From Hydra vulgaris (Eukaryota > Cnidaria > Hydrozoa > Anthoathecata > Hydridae): a DNA stretch of 64,000 bases. The translations under genes and the position numbers were made by a program. The notes beneath the pieces are model-generated. The model saw only the letters and a program-made list of their open reading frames with translations, was not told the origin of the DNA and made no database searches. The stretch lies in the NCBI RefSeq assembly GCF_038396675.1, contig NC_088931.1, forward strand, positions 42,540,001-42,604,000. Reading direction: 5' to 3'. Below, piece after piece: positions 1 to 13,200 of this stretch. The first letter of the stretch is position 1. Each line of letters starts with the position of its first letter.

Positions 1-103
1 TGCAGGAAAAGTTGAAGTGTTTACTGCACAACCAAGCCATTTTAAATTTGATATGTTTTGAACATTAAAAGTAGAACATACTAAAAGAAAACAATATTTC
101 TAT

Positions 104-1319
<1,216 letters not shown>

Positions 1320-4300
1320 CATTTAAATAAAAATGTCACAGAAAGGTCCTGGAGCACTAAAAAAAGTCAAACCAAACAAAGATGAATTCTTAATGCTCAA
1401 GAAAGCAGTTGAACTATTAACTAAAAGAGTTGTTAATCTGAAGAAGGAAAAAATGAAATCTGGAGAAGGAAAATGAAATATTGAGAAATAAATCAAATGG
1501 CGACAGCTGCAATAGTAAAACAAACATGAACTGGAGTGCTCTATTTAAAACCAAAACTAAATCCCCAGAACAACTGAGCATTTCCAAAGCAATCACCGAT
1601 ATTGTTAAGGATACAGAAAAAAGAGCAAAAAAATTAAATAATATTTGGCCTTCCACAACAAGATACTGACAACCCTAATAACAGTGATCACCAATTAGTT
1701 GAAAAAATTTTTAATTCAATCCAAATCAGTGGAAATAAAATCAAAAAAGTGCATCCTTTTAAACCAAAACAAAAATCTTCTTATGTGCCAACAACCTCAA
1801 CTTCAACAACTATACCGCAACAAAATACAAATAGCCCAGTCTTAGTTGAGTTAATCAATGCCAGTGATCTAAACTTCATTCTTAGCGCTGCCAAATCCTT
1901 AAGAACTTCAATAGAATTTGCTAAGGTGTTTATAAATCTAGATCTAAATGATGCAGAGAGATCAAATATGAAAATATTGCTTCAAGAAAGAAAAATTTAA
2001 AACAAAAAATTGCAAGCGAATGGAAAACTCAATTTGCCCTTTTGATACTGCATTAGAAGCAATGTCATCATTAAAATCAATGTTTCAAAGCTTACCAAAC
2101 AGAATTAAAGTAATAATAACACCAGTAAATGCAACTACCACATTAATCCTAAACTCAGTATAAATCATGCTAACAATAACGACAAAACAAAAGTTAAACA
2201 ATATCCTTTCAAAACCATTAGTTGTGCTTACTTCAATGCTAGATCGATTAACAATAAACTACACTATCTACGTAATCTCCTCGAAAACAGCAATCTTGAT
2301 ATCATACTTATTACCGAAACTTGGTTAAATAAAAATACACCTGATTCATTATTGTTGAATAGAAATAATTTCACAGTATTTCGATATGATCAAAACAGTA
2401 AAGGTGGGGGTTCACTTATATTAGTGCGCAATAATATTCACTCACTTCAAACGCATCTTAATATTCCAATGGAACTACTAAATACTGAAATTACGTGTGT
2501 TGACGTGTTTGTCTCATCCATTGAGCAAAAAATACGTATTGCATGCATTTATCACCCTCCATGTGCAGCCATCAGTATTTCAAAAACCAAAGCTTTGTGC
2601 AAGATAATTTATAAAATTACCGTTACTTGCGGTTCTACATGCATCATAGTCAGTGACTTTAATCTGCCACTTATAAATTGGTCGATTCCAACTAGTTTCG
2701 GTGATTCATCTCATGACCTTTTTGTAGAAACGTGTTCCACAAATACTTTAATCCAACTTGTATCCAACAATACCAGACTTAACAACCTTCTTGATCTGAT
2801 ACTAACCAACAACTCTAAAAACATTTTTAATATAGAAACTATTGCCCCATTCACAAGTACCTGCAACCACTGCATGATTATTTTCAATTGTATTTTGGAG
2901 AAATATAAACCATATAAAAAAACAACCAAGTATAATTTTTTCAAAGCTGATTATAACTCTATAAACACTGAGTTAAAAAACTAAACTAGTATTTACTTGC
3001 CAAACAAAATCAGGATGTTGAAACTTTCTGGCAAACTATCTGTAATTTTTTAATAGAAAAAACAATATCCAACCTCTTGCCATCCGAAAATTAGCCTCCA
3101 AAAAATGTATTCTCTATAGAGATTACAAAAGAACAGGTAATCCATCTTTTCATGTTAAATTCAAGAACTACTCTTGTTTATATGATGCAGAAGTTCAAAA
3201 AAATTTGCATTTCCAGAGAGAAAGATTTAGTTGTCAAATTCAATATCACAAAGTTAATTTTAATCTCGTTAACAAAAAATCCAAATGCTGTAACTCTGTT
3301 GCTTCAAATTGATGGTTCTCTTATCACAGATGATGTTACTTGTATTGTTTGTAAAAATATGTTACTTCAATGATGCTCTGTTACTTCAAATTGATGGTTC
3401 TCTTATCACAGATGATTGTGAAAAATCGCAACTTTTGAAAATCTTTTTTGGCTCTGTGTTTTTTACTAACAATGGTATTGCACCAGTCTTAGATTTACCA
3501 AAACACAAAAATTCTTTAAATTATATTATGTTTGCTTACAATTCTGTTGTTTCTTATCTACAAAAGCTTCCATCCAAATCTTCCAAATCCCCTGATAAAT
3601 ATCCTGCCATATTTTTAAAGTCAATTGCAAATGTTATTGCTATTCCTTTTTCTATTCTGTTTGAAATGTCTATGTCCAAAAATGTTATACCTAGGATCTG
3701 GAAAACTGCAATATGTCCGATATTTAAAAAAGGACATATTTTTACAAACAATACGTGTCATTTCCATGACATGTATTGATTGTAAAATTATGGAATCAAA
3801 AATTGCTTAAAGCGTTACAAGTTATTTACTCCCAAATAATTTCATTTCTGTGCATAAGTGCGGTTTCTTAAAGCGTAAATCCACATGTGCACTGATGTTG
3901 ACAACATTAAATGAGTGGACCACTGCTGTTAATAATAAAAAGATAGTTGATATCATCAATATAGACTTTAATAAAGTCTTCAATACTGTATCTCACCCTA
4001 AGTTACTATTTAAGCTGCGTTGTTACGGTATCAAGTATGAGTTGCTAAATTGGGTTACAAACTTCTTGACAAATCGTTCTCAATGTGTTTGTATCAATGA
4101 TTCATACTCAAACAACATTCATGTAAAAAGTGAAATACCTGAAGGAAAAGTTTTGGGACCCATTTTATTTTTAATTTTTAAAAACGATATGACCTCGTGT
4201 ATTGAGGGGGATTATAGAATTAAGCTTTTTGCAGGCGATAGCAAGTTGTACCAAGTGAGAAAAGATGAAAATAATATCAACCTTGTCAAAACTCTAAAGA

Positions 4301-5140
4301 GAATTTCACAATGATAAACAATTGTTAACTCAATATATCTACCAAAAAATGTTTTCACCTGCGATACGGTAAGAATCCATTACCAGTATATTCATACTTT
4401 TTGGATATTGATGCGCCTATTGAATCAATTGTTTCAATCAAAGACATTGGGATATTTATTTCTTCCAATATGAAATTTTCCTATCACTGTTCTCATATTG
4501 CTAGCAAAGCAAGTTCTTGTGCTTACTTACTCTTAAAGTCTTTCATCAGTAATGATTCTCAACTTTTGATAAGAGACTATAAAGTTTATATTTGACCAAT
4601 TTTAAGTCATGTACCCCTGTGTGGAATCTGTATCTCTTAAAAGATATACGTTGGATAGAAAAGGTCCAGAAACATTTTACAAGAATTTTCTGCAAACGGT
4701 GTTGTATTCTATACAAAGACTATGCCTCATCAATCTTGACTCTCTTGAATGCCGGAGAATAAAGTTTGATCTTTTAATGACTTTTAAAATTATGCACAGT
4801 TCGGTTGATTTGCCTTTTTCTGAGTTTGTACTCTCTCTCTCCTACACGTTATTCAACTAGATGTCATACCCAAAAATTAACATCACGTAACAAATACGTC
4901 AATGGTATAAGGAGATTTTTTTTTCTGTGAAAGAGTTATTAAGATATGGAATTCTTTACCTCATTATATGGTGCATTCTTCTTCATTGTCTCTATTTAAA
5001 TCGAATTTAAAAACATACAATATTTAGAAACACTGTTTACTGTTTTAAACTTGTTGTTACATAAGAGTAATTCTCAAATTACCTGTATCACCTTTTTGTA
5101 TTTTTATTTAAATGCAAAAAAATTGAAATAATAAAAAATA
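1320..5140 (+). pseudogene. Decayed CR1/Jockey-type LINE retrotransposon
   Basis: An almost full-length but broken non-LTR retrotransposon. ORF1 remnants start at 1333 (MSQKGPGALKKV), with a Lys/Glu-rich coiled-coil-like stretch. Near 1930-1990 there is a conserved-looking block (FINLDLNDAERSNMK) typical of ORF1 proteins of this group. The exonuclease/endonuclease-like domain spans about 2221-2980 and shows NARSINNK, ITETWL, YHPP, SDFNLP and DLILTN; its final SDH motif has become CNH. The reverse transcriptase at about 3560-4600 shows IDFNKVFNTVSH, IPEGKVLGP (normally GVPQGSVLGP) and FAGDS (normally FADD), so the catalytic aspartate pair is damaged. The 3' part reads VIKIWNSLPHYMV, usual for the C-terminus of this group, and ends in an A-rich tail near 5140. 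Many stops and frameshifts show it is inactive. Confidence 0.88.
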
Positions 5141-5144
5141 TATA

Positions 5145-5757
5145 TATCATAATATATACAATAAGTATGGTGATTTTACAGCACATGTTTTTTAAAATAT
5201 TTTTAAAATAATGAAAATTTTAAAAACACGATAGCTTCTACTAAACTTTAAAGGTTTTTTTAATCTTATTTTTTTTGAAAACTCCAGCTTTAAGTGATTG
5301 CCCAAAATTTGCTGGTTCCAATTTTCAAGTTTCTGTATGTAATTCTAATTCCACTTGTTTAAAAAAGAGTTTATTTTTTTATACTCAACTATATTTGTTC
5401 TAAATAATCAAACATCTCACGGAACATTGCAAAGAATATGTAATCATTGCACAGCACATATGCTTGAATCTAATATTGGACATGAGCAAAATAAACTTCA
5501 AATTGTGGAATATATTTACAATCTCTTTTTTACTATATTAATCACACTTGTGACTAGACTTGAACTTTAAGACAAGTCATAGGCATCAAAGTCATGTTCT
5601 AAATCCTATTTAGTTTTGAAAGCATTTAAAAAGTATATTTTTGTTCAAAAGTTATTTTTTGGTCATTTATAAAAAGTGTAGAAACATACAACACAAAACA
5701 TACACAACATAAAATACAACACAACATAAAAGTAAATTCAAAAGTTAAATTTACTTT
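5145..5757. other. No recognisable gene
   Basis: An open frame of about 70 codons at 5355-5570 has no recognisable domain and no good splice borders. The stretch is A/T-rich and otherwise featureless. Confidence 0.5.
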
Positions 5758-6012
5758 TATATGTGGCAGTGGAGTAGTGGTAGAGTGCTCATCTCTGAAT
5801 TTGATCCCAACCATGCTCCTGATAGTATTACGCTCAACTTTCTACGTGTAGTGGCCTTGTTCGTTAAGGTTTGTGTTTCAAAGTTATAGAGTTGAGAGAG
5901 AGTTAAAAAACCACAACTAAAGTACAGAGTTGAGAGAGGGTTGTAACCAGAACTAAAGTAGCCTCCTTGACTGTAGTGGCTTTCATTGCATTAAGGAGGT
6001 GTATTGAAATTT
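5758..6012 (+). mobile_element. tRNA-derived SINE (family 1), degraded copy
   Basis: The head at about 5765-5795 resembles an RNA polymerase III box A (GTGGAGTAGTGGTAGAG). The body then follows the copy at 20820-21055 block by block: a CCTTGTTYGTYAAGGTT segment, GAGTTATAGAGTT, a GTAGCCTCC block, TGTAGTGGC and an A-rich tail. The box B region is decayed compared with the better copy. A short internal repeat (AGAGTTGAGAGAG plus ACTAAAGTA) lies at about 5888-5962 and is absent from the other copy. Confidence 0.8.
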
Positions 6013-7895
6013 TTTAAAAAAAAGACTACATCAAATTCCTTTAAAGTTCAATTACAAATAATTAATTAAAAAATTATTTTGAAATAGTTTATCATTATTT
6101 CTTCTTAAGAAGAGCAAGGGAACTGCAATTTGATTTTTTCATGTTTTTTAAATTACCAAAAAGTGATAAAAGACTGCATTTAAAAATGTGATTTATTGTT
6201 AAAATTTGTCAATAAAAATGGTTTTAATGTAGTTGTTTTATTTTTTATAATCTTATCAAATATAAAAACATTTTTTGTTAATATAAACATTTTATATATT
6301 ACATGAAAAAAGAACTTAAAATAATGGTAATATATAAGTTTTTTGAACCATAAAAAGTTGTAGTTGGTTTCAGCAGATTAACTTTAGCATCCAATCCAGT
6401 ATGCCAATATCAGATGACATCAAATTTGTGTATCGGAGTACTAATTTAAAGTTTATTTAAAGTTATTTGTTTTCTCATTAAACATTTTTATTAAAATCTT
6501 AACTTAAAATGCTTTTTTTTTTTTAATCCATTTTGTTTATTAAGGTTCCAATCCATTCTTGCTTAATTATCTGGTCTTTTAAACATTCTGCCTTTCTCAA
6601 ACTGAAACCTTAAATACCAAATTTATATTTAAGAACTTTTAAGGTAAGTTTAAATATCAACAAGCAAATAGTGAAAATATGGTGAAAAAATAAACCTGTT
6701 TGTTATCTTCAGAGACATACATAATGTGTTTCAAAACATCCCTTGCATTGTTTCCTAGGATAAAATCATGCTACTATTGATTAGTTTGAAAATAAGTTGT
6801 TTTATTTTAATTTTTTTATTATTGCTGATTTTTAATATCTATTAACTTCAAATCTATTGTCAAAATTATAACTAGCAAGATCGCACCTACATGCATAAAT
6901 ATAAAATAACTAAAAAAGCTTCTTTCTTTTTCCCAAGTAGCATTAATTTTTTTGAGGTTTAACAGTTATTTAGTTGTTGTTTTTTTTATTTGTAGGCGTT
7001 TTAAGTTAAATGCCAAAGTTTTAAAAAATATATACTCTTTTAAAACTTTTTTTAAATGTTAAATGTTAACCTATTTATGTAATCTATAGCAAAAAAAAAA
7101 CAATTTATATTTTATGTATTTTCTATTTTGTATTGAACTTACAGCAAATAAGTATTATTTATTTATTTTTCTATCAGTTTATATTAAAGGCAAATAAATA
7201 CTTAGGTTAAATGTTTTTTTACTCACTGGTATAGTGTTAGTATTAAATACAGTATGTTACTGTCTAAATATAAAACTAATTGTCTAAAGTTTAAAATATA
7301 CTCACTGTCTAAAAATTCTATAAACATGGTGTATTACGAACTTTAAGATAGTTTTCAAATGTTTTAAAAAAAGGGTCCTATTTTTACTACCCATCCCAAA
7401 ACTAATTTCAACAGATTACCATTATACACTTTTATCTTACACTAACCTTTATAAAAGCTTCTATTTCAATTATTAAAATGAAGAGGACATTACAATTGGG
7501 AAGAAATCTAATTTGATACCATTATGTTTATCACTTTATACTGTTATTATTGCAGAATATTTAATACAATGTACAATTCCCACATTTCTATTAAATTTTT
7601 TTCTAAATTGTTGTCTAATAAACTGGTTTGAAACACATTAGACAGAAAGATATTCTGGTTTGTTTGAGATAAGGCCATTTACATTAAAAGTAAATGAAAA
7701 AAAAAAAGCTTTTAACCAATTTGTATTGAATATTCATAATATGTTTTGGGAAAGTCACAGTTATCAAAAAATAAGATCGTTTGAGATTTTGATTAGCATA
7801 CTTATTATAATCACAGCTAAAAAAAATTCATAATTAGTTAATGATAATTTTTACATAATGATGTCACTTAAATTTTATTTTAATTATTTTTTTAT
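6013..7895. other. Non-coding stretch upstream of the spliced gene
   Basis: A/T-rich, with no long open frame. It probably contains intron or upstream exons of the gene that follows, because the exon at 7900 begins in mid-codon, but I could not find a convincing earlier exon. A GTAAGT at about 6648 lacks an open coding frame before it. Confidence 0.4.
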
Positions 7896-7899
7896 TTAG

Positions 7900-9585
7900 G
7901 TCCTCCTATATCTGTTTATTTGAATATTGCACAATGTATCAACTTACCATACCAAAAGAAAAATAAGAAAATTAAAAAAAACAAACTAGAAACTCCTGAC
8001 AATCTTTGTGTAAGATGGAAACCCTTTGGATCTGGTAAGGATCTTTGTTTTGAAATTTTTTTTTTGAAAAAAGAGCAAAGTTTTGGTACTACAATATCAA
8101 TACAATTTAACTAATTAAATGAAGTGTGTGTGTGAGTGTGTGTGTGTGTCTATATATATATATATAGTTAAGTTTGAAATTTAATTTCGTATTGTCAAAA
8201 TTAAAAGTAAAACAGTAAAACTATAATATACTGTGTGTTATCAAAAAGAGATTACAAGTATTTTATTTGCCACAAATGCATTTACTTGCTACAAATATAT
8301 TTAGTTTCTACAAATACATTTATTTGCTAGAAATGCATTTATTTGTTACAAATACATTTAGCTGCTACAAATGCATTTATCTGCTACAAATGCATTTATT
8401 TGTTACAAATACATTTAGCTGCTACAAATGCATTTATCTGCTACAAATGCATTTAGTTGCTACAAATACATTGATTTGTTACAAATGCATTAACTTGCTA
8501 CAAATACATTTAGTTGCTACAATTACATTTATTTGCTACAAATACAATTATTTGCTACAAATGCATTTACTTGCTACAAATACATTTAGTTGTTACAAAT
8601 ACATTTAGTTAGTACATTTATTTGCTAAAAATATACATTTATTTGCTGCAAATATATGAAGTGCATATTATTTTTAGATGAACCCTACAAAAAGTATTTA
8701 TCAAAGCAAATTACGACAACATTAAAAAAAAGTCATGTAAAGAAATCAGAAGTACCCTTTAGTTCAGGTGAGTCTACTTGTATACAATCAGATAAAAACA
8801 AACAAAATATTGACATTGACCAAATAAGTTATTTATATTCTTTTGATCTTAATTTAGAAATCAATTTAAACTTCTCAAATTTAGAGAAACCTGAAAGTGT
8901 AAAAAAAACAGTTGAGGTTTCAAAAAAAGTTCCGGATGGTGCAAATCCAGTTGGTGTTAAAAACATATTAGAGAAGAATCACACTTTAAATAGACTTAAG
9001 AGAAAATTAAATGATGAAGAACCTGAAGTTTTCTCTTCTAACACAGAAAATTTGAGTGATTTCGTTAAGCCTGCGCGTAAGAAGAAACGTAAGACGAGAG
9101 ATGGCTTAAATGAAGCGCTGAATATAAAAAATAAAAATATTACAAACAGTTTTAATTTTAGTGAAAACGAATGTACTGAAACAAAAGAAAAAAAGAAAAA
9201 GAAGAAATCGATTGTTAGTGATGGTAATATTAACATTAGTAAACACGAAAAAAATTACGCTTTAATGGAAAATAATGAAGAAAAAAAAGGAAAAAAAAAC
9301 ACATCGATTATTAGCAATAGCAGTGAGGTTAACGACGAATGTAATGAAATAACTGAATTAAAAAGAAAGAACAAAAAGAAAAAAAGTAAAGATCACGATA
9401 ACGATGCTGCTAATGAAAAAAACTGTATAGTAAATGAATTTAATGAAATTATGGAAGAAAAGAGAAAGAAAAAAAAGAAGAAACATCGTAATAACTGCGA
9501 CGAAAACAATGAAAAATATATAGTTAAAGAATCTAGTAAAATATTGAAGAAAAAAAAGAAAAAGGTAAAAGCAGAGTCTTCATAA
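7900..9585 (+). CDS. Lysine-rich nuclear protein, RPA34/POLR1G-like (partial, spliced)
   Basis: Two exons are clear. The first (7900-8034) follows a pyrimidine-rich acceptor (TTTTTTATTTAG) and ends at GTAAGG. The second (8678-9585) follows TATTATTTTTAG and runs to a TAA. The junction keeps frame (TCT G|AT GAA, giving S-D-E), so the spliced protein reads RWKPFGS-DEPYKKY. The last exon encodes about 300 residues with repeated blocks of acidic/Asn-rich spacer plus Lys runs (roughly four or five units), like nucleolar proteins. The segment around the junction (P..L..RW.PFG) resembles the block preceding the Lys-rich tail of the RNA polymerase I subunit RPA34 (POLR1G/CD3EAP); that is my inference from memory of the family. 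The N-terminal exons are missing or unrecognised. An AATAAA lies at 9739-9744. I am confident it is an expressed-type gene, less so of the identity. Confidence 0.5.
8122..8167. repeat. (TG)n-(TA)n microsatellite in intron
   Basis: A TG-rich run passes into a short TA run just downstream of the exon that ends at 8034. Confidence 0.9.
8268..8655. repeat. 19-bp intronic minisatellite (about 20 copies)
   Basis: Imperfect tandem copies of CTACAAATRCATTTATYTG occupy most of the intron before the last exon. The period of 19 is measured from CTAC at 8365 to CTAC at 8384. Because 19 is not a multiple of three, the open frame across the array gives a peptide of period 19 (MHLLATN, CYKCIYL variants). 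I treat that frame as a by-product of the repeat. Confidence 0.93.
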
Positions 9586-9589
9586 CAAT

Positions 9590-9745
9590 ATTACTTGTAA
9601 CCAATTTGTAAAGTGAAAGATTGTTAATGAGAAATTTGTAAAATGAAAGAATGAAAAATGAGTAATTTGTAAAGCGAAAGAACGGAGAAAGAGTAATTTG
9701 TAAAGTAAAAAAATGTTGAGTATGAAAAATAAGAGAAAAATAAAA
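9590..9745 (+). other. 3' untranslated region with about 30-bp tandem repeats and poly(A) signal
   Basis: Four imperfect units with the core AATTTGTAAARYGAAAGA follow the stop codon. AATAAA is at 9739-9744, about 155 bases after the stop, a normal position for a short 3' UTR. Confidence 0.6.
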
Positions 9746-10870
9746 CAAAGTTATGCTTGAACAAATTTTATTAATCAAAAAATATAAAAATTACTGATTT
9801 AAAAATGTTTAGAAAAAACAAATAGAAAATAGATTTCTTTTCTTTTTCAATGCTTTTTTTTTTTTTTTTTAATGATCAGTCGGATTTAAAGGTTTTAGTA
9901 GCGCGCGCATTTTATTTTTGTGTATTAAGATATTTAAAAAACGTGAATAATTGTTTGTGCTTGGGTGAAGTTTTACTACAATTTCATCAAAATTGCACTT
10001 TTCTATAATTTTTTTTAGTCGATAAGAATTCATTTATATCGAAACACGTGTGGACTTAACGTAGACAAAAAAAATTTTATTGTCGCTTTTCTTACGTCAA
10101 CAAAATGACGATATGCGTAAGAAAGACTAGTATAGATTTTTCAAAAAAAAACGTTAATTGAAAAAGCAACGTTATTTTTGGAATATTTTCTCGTCCCAAT
10201 ATTTAAACACTTCACCCTCTCCTTGGCCGACATTATTTTTGGAATATTTTCATGTCCCAATATAAAAACACACCAATAATTTTTCAAATAAATAATTTTA
10301 AAGTCGGTTTTTAGAAAAAGCGAATATAGATTAAGAAATCAAAAAGGATAGAAAAGACCTAATTTGTTAGGTGTTTTTTATCCGTATTTTCGGCGTAAGT
10401 TCCTGGCAAAAAGTTTCAATTATTTATGTTTACGCATTAACACCTTTTTAACAAATAAAGCAATATTTACCAAGAACTCCTTTACCAAGTTAAAGATTTC
10501 ATTGCACTTTTGTGAGACATGCATTAAGTATGACAATGTCTCGCTGTTGTGAGACATGAATTAAGTGAGAAAGTAATTAATTTGGTTTAAGTGGGAAAGT
10601 AAAGTTATAAAATGTATAAGAAGCTAAAACAGATAAAACTTACTTGCTTTTAATAAAAGATATGTGCTCATTTAATCGGTATTTCTTATTTATCATAAAA
10701 CCTCTTTTCTGTGCTGGTAGAAAGAATCCAAAAACTGTAGTCCGTGTATTTGTCAACAGGGACGAAAAAGCAAAAAAATGAAAAGTAAGTTTAAATATAA
10801 AGCGTAATTAAGACAAATAAGAATGATGAAATATGAATGACAAATAAAATTCAGCATATTGCGTCACGTG
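9746..10870. other. Non-coding stretch with a short direct duplication
   Basis: A block of about 40 bases beginning ATTATTTTTGGAATATTTTC occurs at about 10168 and again at about 10231, each ending in CAATAT..AAACAC. A second short repeat (GTGAGACATG..TTAAGT) is at about 10513 and 10550. No gene is recognised. Confidence 0.5.
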
Positions 10871-10874
10871 CATT

Positions 10875-12465
10875 AAAGCTATTCATTTAAATGCTATCTC
10901 TTCCTCTAAAATGCAATCTGCTTTCGCCACAAAAGGATTTATTGATTGGAAAAAAGCTTGAAATAAATAAAACGCTCATAGAGATCTCAGTCGTATAAAG
11001 AAGCAACATTGTGTGTTTTTATCGGCTTTCATTCAATAGAAATTCCTGATGCTAATTTTAATCGTAAATATCATTCAGTTATCTATACTGCAATAAAATG
11101 CACGTTTCAAGTTTTTTTTACTCTTTATAATCATCATATAAATATTGCGGGCTGTATCTTTTTACTGCTTTATCAATTAAGGTTTCTTATTTTTGCAGGA
11201 AATTTTCCTCTTAATTTATGCTTAGAGCTAAAAACTTTTTCGTATGTCATTTTACGAATGAGCCTCAAACCGGATAATGTTCACAGACAATGTTACGATG
11301 GTGCGGGTGCTACGGCAGGCATTAAATCGAAAATGCCTGTATACACATTGTTATGGACATGCCTTGAATCTTGCTATAGGAGATTCTACTAAAAATGTTA
11401 AACTTTTGTCAGAAATCTTTGGAACAATAAAAGAAATTTGTAAACTCGTAAAAAAATTTCCAAAAAGATAAACTCATTTAAAAGAACTCCGTGAATTAAG
11501 CGAAAATGAAAACTGTAATGTTCATTCATTTTGTTCAACTCGCTGGACTATTCGTGGGGAATCATGCCAAGCATTAATCGAAAAATACGACGAGCTTATG
11601 GATTTATGGGAGTGGTTGTTTGGAAATGTAAAGGAAACTGAAATGATAGCGCGTATAAGTGATGTTATGATATACATGCAGCAATTCAATTTTCGTTTGG
11701 GTTGTCTTTTGGGGAAAATGGTTTTAATACAAACAGATAACCTGTCACGAACTTTACAGGATAGCATATGTTGAAGGCCACCATTTTACTTCTAATACGG
11801 TCAAATTATTGATGTCTACTACAAATAATCAGTCATTTGAGGGATTTTGGAAACTTGTCAAATCCTTGCAATTACAATTGCAGTTTGAAGTTCCTTATAT
11901 TCCAAGGAAGAAAAAACGTCCTGCTAGAATCGAAAGTTGTTATACTGGTAATACCACGTACTATCCTGATACAACGGAGGAGATATGTCGAAAGATCTAT
12001 TACGAAGCTCTTGATAACGCAGCTGAAACATTCACAACTCTTTTTGATCGTATTTGAAAATTGTTTTAGAAAAGATGAATTGCTCAATTGCAAACTCTTA
12101 GGTTCTGTTTAAACAAAATAGTCGTAATTTCAAACAAATTAGTTTAATTTTTACAAAACTTAAGTGCGTGGGAAATGCGCTTTATGATGTTATTTTGGCG
12201 AAGCTTCTTCAGGTTATGTCTCCAACTAACGCTGCAAGCGTAATGTCACTTTCCGCTTTAAGACGCGTGAAAACGTATCTTCAATCAACTAACAAACGCT
12301 TGAATCATATAATGTTATTATATATTCATAAAGATAATTATATATTCATAAAAATAGACTGACGCAATCGATATGATTAAAGTTGCGAAAGAGTTAGTTG
12401 ATTGGAAAGAAAAAAGCATAAACGTTTTTGGACGTTTTTTTAAATACGATATTCAATGTCAACTT
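10875..12465 (+). pseudogene. hAT transposase remnant, ZMYM1/TTF-type
   Basis: Fragments in several frames follow the order expected of a zinc-finger-MYM-type hAT transposase. FATKGFIDWKKA at about 10918-10962 matches the N-terminal TTF-type region. QCYDGAGATAG at about 11287-11320 matches the conserved CYDGA block. HCYGHALNLAIGDSTK at about 11347-11395 matches the H..H.LNL block, then a long helical stretch (FCSTRWTIRGESC at about 11529). The hAT C-terminal dimerisation block appears as PTNAASVMSLSALRRVK at about 12222-12275, with NHIMLLYIHKD and ELVDWKEK after it. At least four frameshifts or stops occur, and an unrelated-looking 240-base stretch lies at about 11005-11250. Non-functional. 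I could not identify TIRs or a target duplication. Confidence 0.82.
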
Positions 12466-12469
12466 AAAC

Positions 12470-13198
12470 ATGTTAGCAAATTCACCCACACATAAAGAGC
12501 TGCAGGTTTACCTTTCTATCTTTTAAATCAAGTACAACATAAAACAAAATTCCCTTTATTATACATTGCAAGCAAAATCATAAGGTTTTATTCTGATTCA
12601 CCCGCAAAGTATTTGACCTAGCCAGTAGTATTTCCCCCTCCCCCACCTCTTACCCATATAAGTTTGGATGTATGATATTTCGTGTGTTATAAAGTTGTTT
12701 TTATACAATAGGAGAGATAAGTACGAGGACAAAAAAATTTTTTTTAAAAAGTAAACTTTGACAAGTAATTAAAAAAATTAATAAATTTTAAAAAATTGCT
12801 ATAAATTTCCAAAATAAAAATGCTTTTAAATGCGGGATTCCAAAAGATAAATGCTTTTAAACTCAAAGGATTTAAATAAAAAAGGGCAGAAAAAATTAAA
12901 AAACCTAAAATTGCGTTTTTGGGCTAAATTTTAAAACAACATATTTTAAGCTAGCCAACATATTGATGGTTACCTGAAAAATTGCTATCGACATACCTGA
13001 AAATGAGTGCACTTACACTAAGCACTATTTGATTCCTTTTAACAGATAGATTTTCAAAATATCAAACTAAATTATGCGTAATGAGTAATTATATAGATAT
13101 TCCTCAAATTTTAGTGTTTTTTTGACGTTTTAGAGAGCTTTGATTCCGAAAATAAACATTTATAGATCATTAACAAAAATCTATATGTTAAATGAATT
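12470..13198. other. No recognisable gene
   Basis: A/T-rich sequence with a pyrimidine-rich patch at about 12630-12655. Nothing coding is supported. It ends at the TA target of the next element. Confidence 0.5.
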
Positions 13199-13200
13199 TA

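Noticed and set aside
5355..5570. 71-codon plus-strand frame
   Set aside because: No domain, no splice context and no conserved composition.
8267..8608. 113-codon frame MHLLATN/CYKCIYL
   Set aside because: It runs through the 19-bp minisatellite inside an intron bounded by good splice sites; the peptide period equals the DNA period.
9533..9778. 81-codon minus-strand frame
   Set aside because: Antisense to the Lys-rich C-terminus and 3' UTR repeats.
11009..11392. 127-codon open frame
   Set aside because: Its first two thirds show no domain and only the last part overlaps hAT blocks, in a different frame from the main reading; treated as part of the decayed hAT.
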